A stretch of DNA of 35,037 nucleotides from Podaxis mareebaensis (Eukaryota > Basidiomycota > Agaricomycetes > Agaricales > Agaricaceae): positions 1 to 35,037 of the forward strand of contig JAEUWP010000579.1 in assembly GCA_018524725.1 (NCBI GenBank). The letters run 5' to 3'. Under the pieces are notes generated by a model. It ran no database searches and was not told where the DNA came from. It worked only from the letters and a program-made list of their open reading frames with translations. Positions 11,201 to 21,347 of this stretch are shown piece after piece. Numbering within the stretch: the first letter of the stretch is position 1; each line of letters opens with the position of its first letter. The position numbers were made by a program, and so were the translations under genes.

Positions 11201-14200
11201 TCAGTGAACGTCCAGGACTTCATTTCTTGCAAGTCGCTCTCTTCTGTTGAGGCGGCGAGTGGCAAACTCCTCTTGAGTGATGGGTCCTTGAATTTGGTCA
11301 GCGAATGAAAATGCCATGGGGTTCTGGTCTAGGAATTGGATGACCCAGTAGAAGCCATCCTGTTCTCCTACTGGGTAGCAGAAGCGGGGGCAGTCATCAA
11401 ATATGTGGTCGCAAGTCTTGAGTGGCTTGCTGCATGGGCAGTAAGTGATATGACGCCCAGGGAAAAAGCGCTGTCAAAAGGCACCAATGGGCACGTGATT
11501 GGTAACACAGCACATGAAGTGTGTGCATAAGTTGGCGTTCTTTCCGAGGGGCAAATTAAGCCAAGTGCCACCTTTGGCATACTTGGGTTGAAGGGGCTGT
11601 GATGCAGGGTTGAGCAGTGAGAGCCAGTTGTGACCACAGTAAGATGGATCGTTCATTTTGTGTTGCCAGAGGGATAGGCATTTTTGAGTGTAATGGTGAT
11701 GAACGAATCCAAGGGAGGTGCAGATGGGTTGACGACATGGGTTGGGAAGGTGAAGGGATTTTGCGAGGGTGTGTGCCTTGTGATGTATGGACCAGTTGGC
11801 AGACGAAGGGATGGACCAAAAGTGGACGTGATTAAGGGGGGAGGAAGAGAGCCAGGAGTGGAGAAGAGGGGCGACCACGATAGAGTCCGGATGCATGATG
11901 TGAGGCCTATAAGAAAATAAAAGCTTAGCGGAAGCAATTGAGTTGGTGAAAACTACAATAGATGATATGTTGAGAGATCAGGCAAGAGAGATAGAGGAAA
12001 ATAAACCAAGCTGGAGAGCATACAATTCAGAGTCTGTAGAGGTTACTTCACCACAAGGGTGTACAGCAGAAGAAAGAATATCGGAATCAGAAGAGTTGAA
12101 AACAATGAAAGAGGAGGTGGCAGAGAGGGAGGAGTTAGAGGGAACGGAACTGTCTGTAGCTACGGAAAGAGAGATGGGGGAGGAAAAAGAAAGGTCACAA
12201 GCACGGGAGGCATTAGCAATATGAAGTGCCATAGCACCTTCTTTCGAAGGGTCAGGACACTGGATGAATTTGATTTGGTCGCTAAACAAGTCCAGCAAGC
12301 ACTGGCCAGGTTTGGTGCTAGGGTGGAGACACTGGAACTGGTCTGTGACCAGTTGGGTGTCAGAGACAAAGTTGAGCGCTGTCGAGCACTGCTTGGTGTG
12401 TCACGTGTCTAAAGGGTCGACATCGCAGGTGAGGAGTTTAAGGGGGTGGGAAGGGGGGAGAGTATGGAAGTGGAGGGAACAACGTTTGGCGAGTTTGAAA
12501 AGATGGAGCTGGATAGGGATGAGGCCAGCAATGGCCTCAACCCCACCAGAGGGAGTGGTTCAGAACGTGCCTGTGATCCAGAGAGCGGCTTGTCATTGCA
12601 TATGTTGTAGGGACTTGATGAGTCCGTGGTATCGAGCGTTATGGTTAAACCATAAACGAAATCCATAAATGGTGATGGGGATGACACAAGATCGGTACAA
12701 GAGACGTTTGTGAAGGGGAGAGAGGCTGCAGACTGAATTGCCTAGCATTCACATGCAACATACAGTAGAGAGCGCTTTCATGGAATAGAAGTGGACGTGT
12801 TCCTTGAAGGTGAGGCCTCTATTGAACCAGAAGCCAAGGTAACGGAGGAAGGGTTTGGGACAGATGGTGAAGGATTGGTTGATGGTGATGGGGGGATTGG
12901 GGTCGTGGGATGGGCGATTAGAGAAGTGGAAGACCTCAGTTTTGTCTCTTTCCAGAACAAAGCCAAGGTGGGAGAGGTGTTCTTCACAGTTCCTGTAGAC
13001 TTGTGAAAGAAGGTGGCAATTAGTAGTAAAAGAGTCTGACTGAACAACAATAAGGCCATCGTCAACAAAAGAAACTATTTTACAACATGGGTCGTTGGAG
13101 AATTTATACATGAATGGAGAAAGGGAGAGGGCGGTGAGGATAGGGGAGAGTGCTGAACCTTGGCTGACACCAATGGAAGTAGAGAATTTAGGGGATAAAT
13201 GATTGTTCCACAAGTAAGTGGTAAAGCAGTTCTTAAGATAGTCTGAAAAGAAAGAGACGAGGTTGGAATTGAAACCTTGATGGTGGAGAGTAGAGATGAG
13301 GATGGAGTGTTTAGTGGAAGGGAAAAATTGCACTACATTGAAGGCGATGACACTTGTTTTGAGTTTGCGTTTCCAGCCTGTGCAGACAAGATGAGTAACA
13401 TAGACACCAGCATCTTCAGTTGAGCACTGGATGATACCTCCAAATTGGAGGGGGTGGACAAGGTCATGCTGGGATGCTTCGAATTGCATCCTAGCAGAGA
13501 TCATTTTTTCGATCAACTTACCTAGGGTGTTGAGAAGGACGATAGGTCGGAACATCTTTGGAGTGGAGTAGTGTGGCTTGTTGGGTTTAGGGATGATGAC
13601 GGAGGTGGAATGTTTGAAGTGATCCGGCCATGTAGAGAACTCGATGCACTTGGATGCAAAGAGGAGGAAGTTTGATCTGAAAATGTCGTTCGACATGAGG
13701 TGTTTGATATGGGCCCATGACAGATGATCAGGGCCTGGGGCAGATGTGTTGGCACAGGGATTAAGGGCATCAAATAGCTCAGTGCTAGAGAAGGGAAGCC
13801 TTGGGCATTCAGGGTGGGTGTCAAAGGACTCAATGGCACTCAGGTCAACTTGTCGATTGGAGGCGGAATTGTATGAGGAGTCTAGTGCATGCCAGAGGTC
13901 CTCTAGTTCATCGCAACTCTTCCTGTTGTATGTGATAGATTGGGAGGGAGGGAGGTTACATTTGCCGATCCAGGACATGAGGTCCCAAGGGCGACAGTTT
14001 TCTTCTGCAATGTCCTTGATTTTCTTGTCGAAGAATGCATGTTTAGCCTGGTGGGTAGAGTGTCTGAATTTAGTCCAATTTGATTTGGATTTGTGTGCTT
14101 GGAAGGCTCATAGGGCAGACGAGCACTGCTGATTCCACCAGGGTTTGGATTTGGCACATATTCGAACAAGTTTGGCATTGTTTTGCCATTCTTGTGAGAT

Positions 14201-15118
14201 GATGAGGGACATGGAGTTGGCGTAAGAAAGTACATCATCGCTAGAGTTGAAGCGTGGCGGGATCGCTTGGAGGTGAACACCTACAGAATAAAGGAATGCC
14301 GCTTCCTCTTCAGAATCACGTGGGATGGTGAGCTTTTCGATGAAGGGTTGGAAGGGAGAGGGAATGGAAAGGGAGGTGAGGAGGGAAATGTGATCAGATT
14401 TGATTTGCCAGTTGTCACGAACGGTGTGGACTGGGCTTGGTCATAGAGGATCATCTATCATGAAGATAAGGTCAATGACAGACAGATGTTTGGATTCATC
14501 AAAGGGGATGTGGGTATACTTAACCTCAGTGGGCATGGAGAGGGTTAAGTTGATAGAATTCATGATGTTGATGACGAGATCGGCTCGCACTGAGTGGTGA
14601 AAGATATGGGGATCCCATTCGGAGGAATGGGAGTTGAAGTCTCCTCCCACGCACACTACGTTGTCAGGAAAGAGGTGGAGTCGCAATTCTAAATACATTA
14701 GAGAGGAGTCATCAGACAGATCAAGATAACAATTGAGGAAATATGTCTTCTTTGGGAAAGACAATGAGATGAGCTGGAAATCAGGAGAAGAAATGATACT
14801 AGGATGAGAAGTCGGCATTAACACTTCGCATGATTTACGGATGAATGTGGCTGTGCGAGGCTGATCATCATCCGAAATGAAAATTCACCAATTAGGGTTG
14901 TATGGCATGCCCTTGTAAGGGACTCCTTCAGAGTCGTTAGTAGAGGGAATATTGCAGATAACGCTGAATGGTGGTTCCTGGATACATAAGATGAGAATGT
15001 CCTTAAATTGAGGGTTGTTCAACAACACCTCGACTGTGTCCTTGGAGCAATGAACATTGAAGAAGAGAATGGGGATATTATCAGAAGTTGCAAGTGAGTT
15101 AGGAGGTCCTTTAGACAT
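11201..15118 (-). pseudogene. LINE ORF2: APE endonuclease, reverse transcriptase, RNase H, terminal zinc motif
   Basis: A single reading frame of about 1305 codons with no frameshift but nine internal TGA codons (low coordinates 14885, 14441, 14108, 12749, 12593, 12560, 12401, 11978, 11474), each fitting an original CGA. ATG at 15118 (MSKGPPNS) is the first Met in the open stretch and lies about 80 nt after the ORF1 stop. Domains in order: endonuclease (ILILCIQEPPFSV; CVGGDFNSHSSEWDP; KSDHISLL), reverse transcriptase (APGPDHLSWAHIKHL; FRPIVLLNTLGKLIEKM; GVSQGSALSPIL; catalytic SFVDDGLIVV near 13060), RNase H (VATDSSVPSNSSLSATS; TDSELYALQLGL near 12020), and a C-terminal Cys/His segment (CPCSKPLKTCDHIFDDC near 11430). 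It would nick DNA and copy the LINE RNA in place. Confidence 0.88.
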
Positions 15119-15200
15119 TAACTGCACCTGAGTTGAAGTCGTGACAGTTCTTTTCCACTTTAGCTTCGTGGAGTTTATTTTGTATCCATTCCCAATCAAA

Positions 15201-17733
15201 TCAGTGATGGAAGAATGGACACTTGTCCGAGTTTACATGATGATCCTTAGATTCACATGATAGGCATTGGAAGGAGGTCACGTGAGGACACTCCATGATG
15301 TTAGCAGGAGTTGGAGGGCGGGGGTTAGGACCAGGTTTGCTGCAGCAGCAGAATCCATTGCAGCGATGGTTGTCAGTATGATGCAGGTCACCACAAATTG
15401 CACATCTGGGGTTGCAGGCTCAGCATAGATGGGTAGGGTGTCCCCACCTCCAGCACCTATTGCATAGAGGGGAAGAAGTGTGCATGGAGGTGCCGCGGAA
15501 AGTACAGACCCTGTTCTCAAATAACAGGGTGTGATTGATAAGTAGTTTGGCCCTGGTGGCTGATTGTGAATCCCAGAGGTCGAAGAAGAGTATGGCGGAA
15601 TCAGAATGAGGGGAGACTCGATGGAATCGAGGTTTGCTGACGAGATGTTGAATCATCTCATGGTAGGGGGATTGTTTGATGACTTCTTTGAAATCATCTG
15701 AGGTGTGTGGGGTGCCATCGGGTCAGAAGTAAGGGAGGTTTGTCAACTTGACAAATGACTTAGACATGGGTAGGGATGGGATGACAGCATCCCTAGTCTC
15801 TGGGGTAGCAAAGGCAGACTGGTTAGAGTCTGCAATTCCCTTTTTGACGATGAGGAGTTCCTCATCAGTTGTGACTTGATTGGTGGAGAGCCATAGAGTC
15901 CTGTCATTGGACTTAGCTGACTCGATTTTAAGGAGGAAGCCCTTTTGATACAGGGCATTGTTGCAGCACTGAACCATGAGATTGAGGGAGGTGAGCATGA
16001 TGGGTTTGAACATGTCATTATAAGGAACGACAATGTTCTTGCATGATGGGCCTTGAGTGGCTTTAGGGGAGTTGGAAGGACAGGGGGAGGGAGAAGATTT
16101 TGGGGTGGGAGATTTGATGTCTCCTGCATTGTGGAGGAAGTTTATGACATTGACCGGTGACATTGAAGGGAATTGATTCTGGAGAGCTGCATATTTCTGC
16201 AACTCGTCCACTTTAAGGGGAGTTTGGGAGGTCACCTTGGAATAAGGCAACCTCTGAGTGGAGGGAGAAGGCACATTGGACCTATATGGAGGTTTGGTGG
16301 CCTTGTTGTCAGGGGGGGGGGGTAGGAGAGGGGGGAGAGGGGCGGGGAGGGAGGGGTTGTGTATCCTTTGGCGGGAAGGTGGGGGCCACGATAGGCTTAC
16401 GCTGCTTGGGAGCCACTACTGTTTTGCGAGGCACCTGACGACAATTGACTGTGGACCATCCACTAGGGTTAGGGTTAGCCTTTTCCTGGCTGGATGGACC
16501 AGGAGCAGCTGGGATAGTGGGTTGCGAGGTTGGGGGAGGAAGCATATCAGTGTCATTATTAGAACCAGAGGACTCACCTGGTTTGTTGGAGTCGGTGGGT
16601 GGGATATGTGAGAGGGCAATTGCACGAGCAGTGTCCCTATCGAATTGTGAAACTGAGCCCTGGAGTATCCCAGAGGTGTCAGGGGGGAAGAGAAGGGAAG
16701 AGCCCTGGAGTATCCCAGAGGCGTCTTTGGGGGAAGGGGAGGACACTGCCGGTGCCTTTTCAGCCCAACATTCTTGACGATGCCCGGTTGACATGGGTGT
16801 GGGAGTAGGGGAAAGAGTGTGAGAAGGGGGGAACTGCATAGACACAAAGTCATACAGTTTGAGACGTTGACCATTGTAGGGTACAGACATGTTGCACAGT
16901 TGTTCAGAGTGTGTGACAGTCTGGAAAATATGGATGAGGTGGGGAACTCCCTCAAAAGAGGAGAGATCTCCCGATTCAGCCCAGTTACCTAACCAGGAAG
17001 AGAGGAAGCTTAATAAGGAATTGAGGCAGTTAAGCCCCATGATGTCATTGGTGTTGGTGATGTCGATCATTGAGATCCCATTGCCAAGAGTTTCACAGAT
17101 GGATGACCAATCTGTTCCATGGGACGGCTGCGCTTTAGCATGAGGCTGCACAGCAGGAGGTGAGGAGGCAGGAGTGAAAGAGGGAATGGTGGGTAATGGG
17201 TTGGATGGTTGGGATTCATCCCAAGTGGCACCAGGAGTGGGGGGTACAAAGCCGTGAGCAGCAGCGATGGCCTGAGAAGGTGAAAGCATCCTATGAGATG
17301 AAGGAGCTATTTCAGGGGATAGGTCAATTCCATCATGAACCGGTGCAATAGATTGAGTGATTGATTTGGGTGTGGAGGTCCCCTGTGAGCCCTCATGGAT
17401 TTCTGGATCTTCATTCTCCTCAGCAGAGGAGACAGAAGCAGCGTCGTCATCTTCTCTTAGTTTCATACTCTTCTCAAGATGATTTGAGAGAGAGTGATCG
17501 GTAGAATAGGAGTGTTTGGCTCCAATAGATGGAGAAGGGGAAGGAGGCCTGCAGATGAAGTCCTCGGAGACTTGGAAATCATTAAAGAGAGGGACAGAGG
17601 CCTCTCGGGGAAGAGTCGGGTTGGGTGCTAAGCTGGCGCTAGAGTGGTGACAACAAGCAATAGACTGAATACTGCTGGCGGCAGTGTTTTTGACACCTCC
17701 AAAGAATCCACTAGTTTCCTTGGAGTCTTTCAT
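15201..17733 (-). pseudogene. LINE ORF1: Pro/Ser-rich RNA-binding protein with CCHC knuckles
   Basis: ATG at 17733; about 840 codons. The first 474 residues are Ser/Pro-rich and low in complexity, with a hydrophobic patch (MGLNCLNSLLSFLSSWLGNW near 17000). A frameshift falls on an 11-base G run (16312-16322); after it the frame continues with VDELQKYAALQNQFPSM and a central domain (about 16200-15450). The C-terminal end has three zinc-knuckle-like clusters: CNRCWRWGHPTHLC, CAICGDLHHTDNHRC and CLSCESKDHH...C. TGA codons at 15723-15725 and 15420-15422 fit CGA. The end is placed at TGA 15201-15203, about 80 nt before the ORF2 ATG. By analogy with other LINE ORF1 proteins it would bind element RNA. 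Confidence 0.8.
16312..16322. repeat. Homopolymer G11 at the ORF1 frameshift
   Basis: Eleven G on the plus strand (C on the coding strand), encoding Pro. The coding frame differs on its two sides by one base, so polymerase slippage or a sequencing error here explains the apparent ORF1 break. Confidence 0.75.
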
Positions 17734-17826
17734 AGCAAATTAGAATGAGTACTTGTATTCCTTATACTATGAATAACTGAACCACGAAGACGATGGTGGT
17801 AGTTACTGAGAAAGGAAGGTGAATGG
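17734..17826 (-). other. LINE 5' UTR
   Basis: About 93 bp between the target duplication and the ORF1 ATG. It presumably holds the internal promoter of the LINE; no motif could be recognised. The gypsy reading frame runs into it by chance and stops at 17803. Confidence 0.65.
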
Positions 17827-17841
17827 GAGTTCGTCGATTTC
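17827..17841. repeat. Target site duplication of the LINE, right copy
   Basis: GAGTTCGTCGATTTC at the 5' end of the LINE. It is the partner of 10912-10926, and the gypsy coding frame continues logically from one copy to the other. Confidence 0.85.
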
Positions 17842-19097
17842 ATCTTCCATGGTATAAAGGAGTTCTTGATAAATACATCCTGGGTCGTCGTTTCTCCAGG
17901 TCAGAGTTTGGTTTCTCCAATTGATGTCAGGATTATGTTCCATGAGCCATGGGGCTCCAAGGATGATCTTGGGTTTACCAAGTTTCGTAACTCGTGTCAT
18001 AACTGGTGTAATTCAATTGTCGATCTCGATGTTGAGTATGCATTCTTCAGTAGTTGTTCCAGCTTTATTAATTGATCCATCAGTGTTACGGACTTCAATT
18101 GGTTTTGGTAAGGGGCATGTTTTGAGGTTCCATTGGTTGATGAGACTGTCGTCGATGAAATTTCCTCCTGCTCCTGAGTCTAGCAGGGTAAGTGTGTCAA
18201 TTGGTTGTCGTTGGTTAAGGTGTATTCATGCTGGAAGGTAGAGGATCTTGTTGTGCTGCTGAGTGGTGACTTGGTTAATAGCTTGAGTTGGTTTTCGATA
18301 ATTAGGTGGGTTTCTTGGTCTGGGGTATCCATCAAATGAATATTTGGAATTGCTGCTCGTGATTTGCGAGTTGTTGGAACTAGACGCGATGCTGGCTAGT
18401 CCCTTCTGGTAAAATCCTTTCCTTTCCCTTTTGGGTCTTCTTTGTCGCTTGACTCTTCTTCGATGTTGTTGAGTCTAGATTGTTGGTGTTTTCGAAATTG
18501 TCTTCCGTGTTGGTTTTGGGAATAGGAGGCTCAGTTCTTTGATTTTCGCTTGTTGAGTGGGCATGACCGTGCATAGTGCTTGCCAGTTTTGCAGATGAAG
18601 CATAATCCTTTGCTTCTAAGTTCACAGAGCTCTTGGGGTAGGAGGTTGTTGAGTTCTGATTCGATGCTTGCTTCGACGATTTGATTAACTTGTTCACTTG
18701 TGTAGTAGTCATCGTCAGATGATACTTCTGAAGAGTCTTTGTCTGATGACTGTTCAGATTCACTATCCATTCTGTCAATATTATTGAGCTCGTGCGTGAG
18801 GATGTTGTCAATGTCCATGGGACCATATCCTGGGGGGTTACAAGTTGTTTGAGACGGTGTATATGCTCGGAAGTTGTAGCTTTTGCTTGAAATATGAGAT
18901 TTCGAATGCTTCTTGCAATGGGAGTTTGAGTAGTGTCGGTATGAATTTCTCGGGTGATCAGCAAATGATTGAAAGTGTGCCAGTCCTCCTGTGCAGTGGG
19001 CTGCTGTGTAGACAGCTTCAGGGTTGTTTTCTGCTGGGCTTTGGTTAATGATGCCTTTGCGGTAATACGGGTCCAGTCCTTTAAGGAATAATGTGAC
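17842..19097 (-). pseudogene. Gypsy gag C-terminal part and aspartic protease
   Basis: Gag remnant: GLDPYYRKGIINQSP (about 19070), an acidic Ser/Asp-rich stretch (SESEQSSDKDSSEVSSDDD, about 18750-18720) and the CCHC knuckle CFICKTGKHYARSC (about 18600-18560). Protease: LTLLDSGAGGNFIDD with the catalytic DSG at 18172-18180, followed by TKLGKPKIILGAPWLMEHNP (about 17970), the usual segment after the flap. The gag and protease parts are in different frames between about 18530 and 18380, and a TGA lies near 18012. The gag N-terminus is missing because the sequence changes to an inverted pol fragment at 19098. Confidence 0.8.
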
Positions 19098-19313
19098 ATG
19101 TCCAAGAATGTCAAGTTCAAATGGAAACCCAAACATCAACAAGCCTTTGATGAACTCAAAAGGAAATTCAAAGATTGACCTATTCTGTCGCACCTGACCC
19201 ATCAAAACCCTTCAAAATCAAAACTGATGCATCGCAATATGCAGCAGGAGCTGTGCTCTACCAAAAAGACGAAAATGGCATTCATCAACTGATAGCCTTC
19301 CATTCCAAAGCTT
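19098..19313 (+). repeat. Inverted fragment of gypsy pol (RT/RNase H junction)
   Basis: Plus-strand coding sense: FKWKPKHQQAFDELKRKFKD, TGA, then after a frame change a KTDASQYAAGAVLYQKDENG RNase H segment. It aligns without gaps to 9691-9906 in inverse orientation and shares the same stop and one-base deletion. It replaces the missing 5' LTR and gag start of the gypsy element and abuts the 3' half of the split gene. Confidence 0.85.
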
Positions 19314-19327
19314 CACCAATATACTAG

Positions 19328-20337
19328 ATCATCCAGAGGGCAATCGCCTCTGCTTGTCAGAGATCCAAGTAGAATTCAGGAAGGACCCCTAGCTTCAAAA
19401 CCTCACAAAGGAAGAGGAAGTGGAGCTAATCTGCCAGCTGGAGGAGGAGAAATGCATCAAAAAACAGGGCGCTCAGATTAACAACAGAGCTGTGACCCTC
19501 GACTATCAGTATACAGTCCATCATCTCAAATGTGAGGTCAGAGTAGTTCCACAGAAGACGGATGAGGAGAACTTACAGTCAATCATCATAGGTTGCAGCA
19601 CTGGGGGACAGGACAGGTGTCACTGGATTTGCCTTCTTCTCAAGATCACACATCAACAACTCCATGCAACCTGAGTGGATTTCTATGCCTGGTGCCCTCA
19701 GTTTCCTTCTTGAAACATTGCAAACAATGGCAGGTGAATTGGGCTGCAAGTTTGAGCTGTGGTCCTGCACCAAAGGAGATAGTGAGTTGTCTAAGCTTCA
19801 GGGGATTAATTACTTAATTTCCTTGAAGGGAAAGTGAAGAATAAACTGGTGAGACTCCAGAGCAAGTGCTTGGAAACTATCGTACAGAAATTGAGTGAGT
19901 CCCAGTACAGCCATGTTTCACATAACTCACTGAGTGCATTAGGGGAAATCATCAACTGCCAAGACGTCAGCATGAGCTACTGGTATTACAATGTCAATAT
20001 CCAGGCTCAATGGAAAGTGCAGCTCCATGGATGGCCAGAGGGGGTGAGGTTCATTGCACCTGGGAACATCACCACCCTGCACAAGATTCGTATGCTCCAT
20101 GAGGCCTTACATTGTGGGGAGTGTTCTTGGGTGCCAATGACCCAACAAGAAGTTAGCACACTCACCACGAAATTGAAGGATCACCCCATAGTGAGGACAT
20201 GAAAGCCGAGGAGGTCGAACCATGAGAATGTCGATCTCAGTGCTGAGGCAGAGGGTTCCCACTCTGCCAATGTTCCAAGGCACAGGAGGAGGGCTGCCCC
20301 TAAGAGTAACCCTGTTGTACAGGATGATGCAGAGTGA
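19328..20337 (+). pseudogene. 3' half of the repeated Agaricomycete gene split by the gypsy element
   Basis: It starts after a plausible acceptor (TACTAG, 19322-19327). Segments in order: NRLCLSEIQVEFRKDP, TAG, LQNLTKEEEVELICQLEEEK (19400), TGFAFFSRSHINNSMQPEWI (about 19620), MPGALSFLLETLQ and LWSCTKGDSELSKLQG (19690-19800), then an open frame 19834-20202 with VQLHGWPEGVRFIAPGNITT and CSWVPMTQQEV, and after a TGA at 20200 a basic tail (VPRHRRRAAPKSNPVVQDD) to about 20337. The KxEEExELI...LQ and GWPEGVxF...P motifs are typical of a hypothetical protein family abundant in Agaricomycetes. It is the continuation of 5043-5648. Frames change near 19600 and 19830 through introns or lesions. Function unknown. 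Confidence 0.55.
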
Positions 20338-21347
20338 ATGTTTGAATACCGAGGATCCTGAGGACCATATCGTCATAGATCACTCAAGATGCACATTAAG
20401 TTTGTTATTAAACATTTATCATTAATATAAATTCTTATTATCTTTATTAATATATCTCAAGTCTGCGAGGGAGTGGCAAAACTTCTAGTAAGCTAACATG
20501 TTAGATACAGAAATTCCAAGTCCTCTAGCTGTATACAGACAGATACATATACACTTCATAAGTATTGTAGTCATAGGTTACACAATAAATGCACTGGTAT
20601 GCAGCATGTTGCACCAGAAGTTGGGTGTTATTTTTGCTTATTGACCTATGGCTTCACCCAGTGCATTGACCAATAGCCTGGAGTTCGGATGCTACCGGAT
20701 GCCAAGAGTGCCGCTTCAGGGGGCAGATCTCTCCAATCAAGGTCTGTATAGGCCATTGGAGGTTGCCGGTGCCGAGGTGGTGCCAAGCATCACACAAAAT
20801 CTTTTTATCTTCCATAATCACATGTGATCAAGGGCAGGGCAGGGGGCGGGCTCAGATGATGAGTGGGACCCTCTTGAAAGATCCAATGATGGGTGGGGTG
20901 TCAGGTGGTGGCAGTGATGGTCAGGTGACATTGACCACGTGGTTACTATGTCATCACGGCCAGTAATTGCCGATAGCCGGAAGGGTGACAACGGTATCAA
21001 GGCCACTATAGGTCTTGTTATGTCTTGTGTAAGTGTTGTATAGGCATTTCAAATAAACTCCCTCTAACAAGAGGGAGGAGTTACCCCCATTCCCCCCTTC
21101 TAGTAAGACGCACATCTTGGCAGGGACAGGTGCTGTAAGAGCATCATATGACCCAAGAGAGTACATAAACGAACATGTGAGTGGACCCCTATAGACATTA
21201 GTAGATTGTATTAACAAGTTCAAAAAAAACAAGCAGGGTATAACAGAATGAAAGCTAGTTCATTACCCTGTAAGCTCAGAATTACAAATAAGGACCTCCG
21301 CTGCCTTCGAGCGTGGAATGATCCTGCATGGGAACTTAATGGGATAC
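20338..21347. other. Intergenic region, AT-rich at its left end
   Basis: About 1 kb between the end of the split gene and the P450 stop codon. 20395-20460 is strongly AT-rich and may hold a 3' end or matrix-like sequence. I see no coding segment, RNA gene or clear repeat. The right part would carry the P450 3' UTR and polyadenylation signals. Confidence 0.5.

Larger units (their letters stand above)
10927..17826 (-). mobile_element. Non-LTR retrotransposon (LINE, Tad/I-like), about 6.9 kb, nested in gypsy
   Basis: On the minus strand this has a 5' UTR of about 93 bp, ORF1 with CCHC knuckles, ORF2 with APE endonuclease, reverse transcriptase, RNase H and a terminal Cys/His motif, a 3' UTR of about 260 bp and a 17-nt poly(A) tail (poly(T) on the plus strand, 10927-10943). 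It is flanked by a 15-bp target duplication, as expected for target-primed reverse transcription. The presence of a full 5' region and both ORFs indicates a near full-length copy. An RNase H domain in ORF2 together with the ORF1 knuckles is the layout of the Tad/I group of fungal LINEs; the clade call is an inference without a tree. Nonsense changes make it inactive. Confidence 0.88.
5649..19097 (-). mobile_element. Ty3/gypsy chromovirus-type LTR retrotransposon, 5'-truncated, carrying a nested LINE
   Basis: Read on the minus strand, the order is gag end with CCHC knuckle (18531-19097), aspartic protease (about 17945-18230), reverse transcriptase, RNase H, integrase and chromodomain (10926-8533), an extra ORF (8523-6192) and an LTR-like 3' end (6191-5649). 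Gag-PR-RT-RH-IN-chromodomain is the order of Ty3/gypsy chromoviruses. A LINE (10927-17826) splits the protease-RT linker. The 5' LTR and the start of gag are missing: at 19097/19098 the element abuts a piece of gypsy pol in the opposite orientation. Pol has eleven TGA stops, one single-base frameshift and an internal deletion, so the element cannot be autonomous. Confidence 0.85.

Noticed and set aside
11943..12668. Plus-strand ORFs rich in Glu/Lys/Arg
   Set aside because: They are antisense shadows of the LINE ORF2 RNase H region, whose frame is continuous on the minus strand.
15119..15199. LINE ORF2 start at 15199
   Set aside because: The codon there is TTG; the first ATG in the open frame is at 15118.
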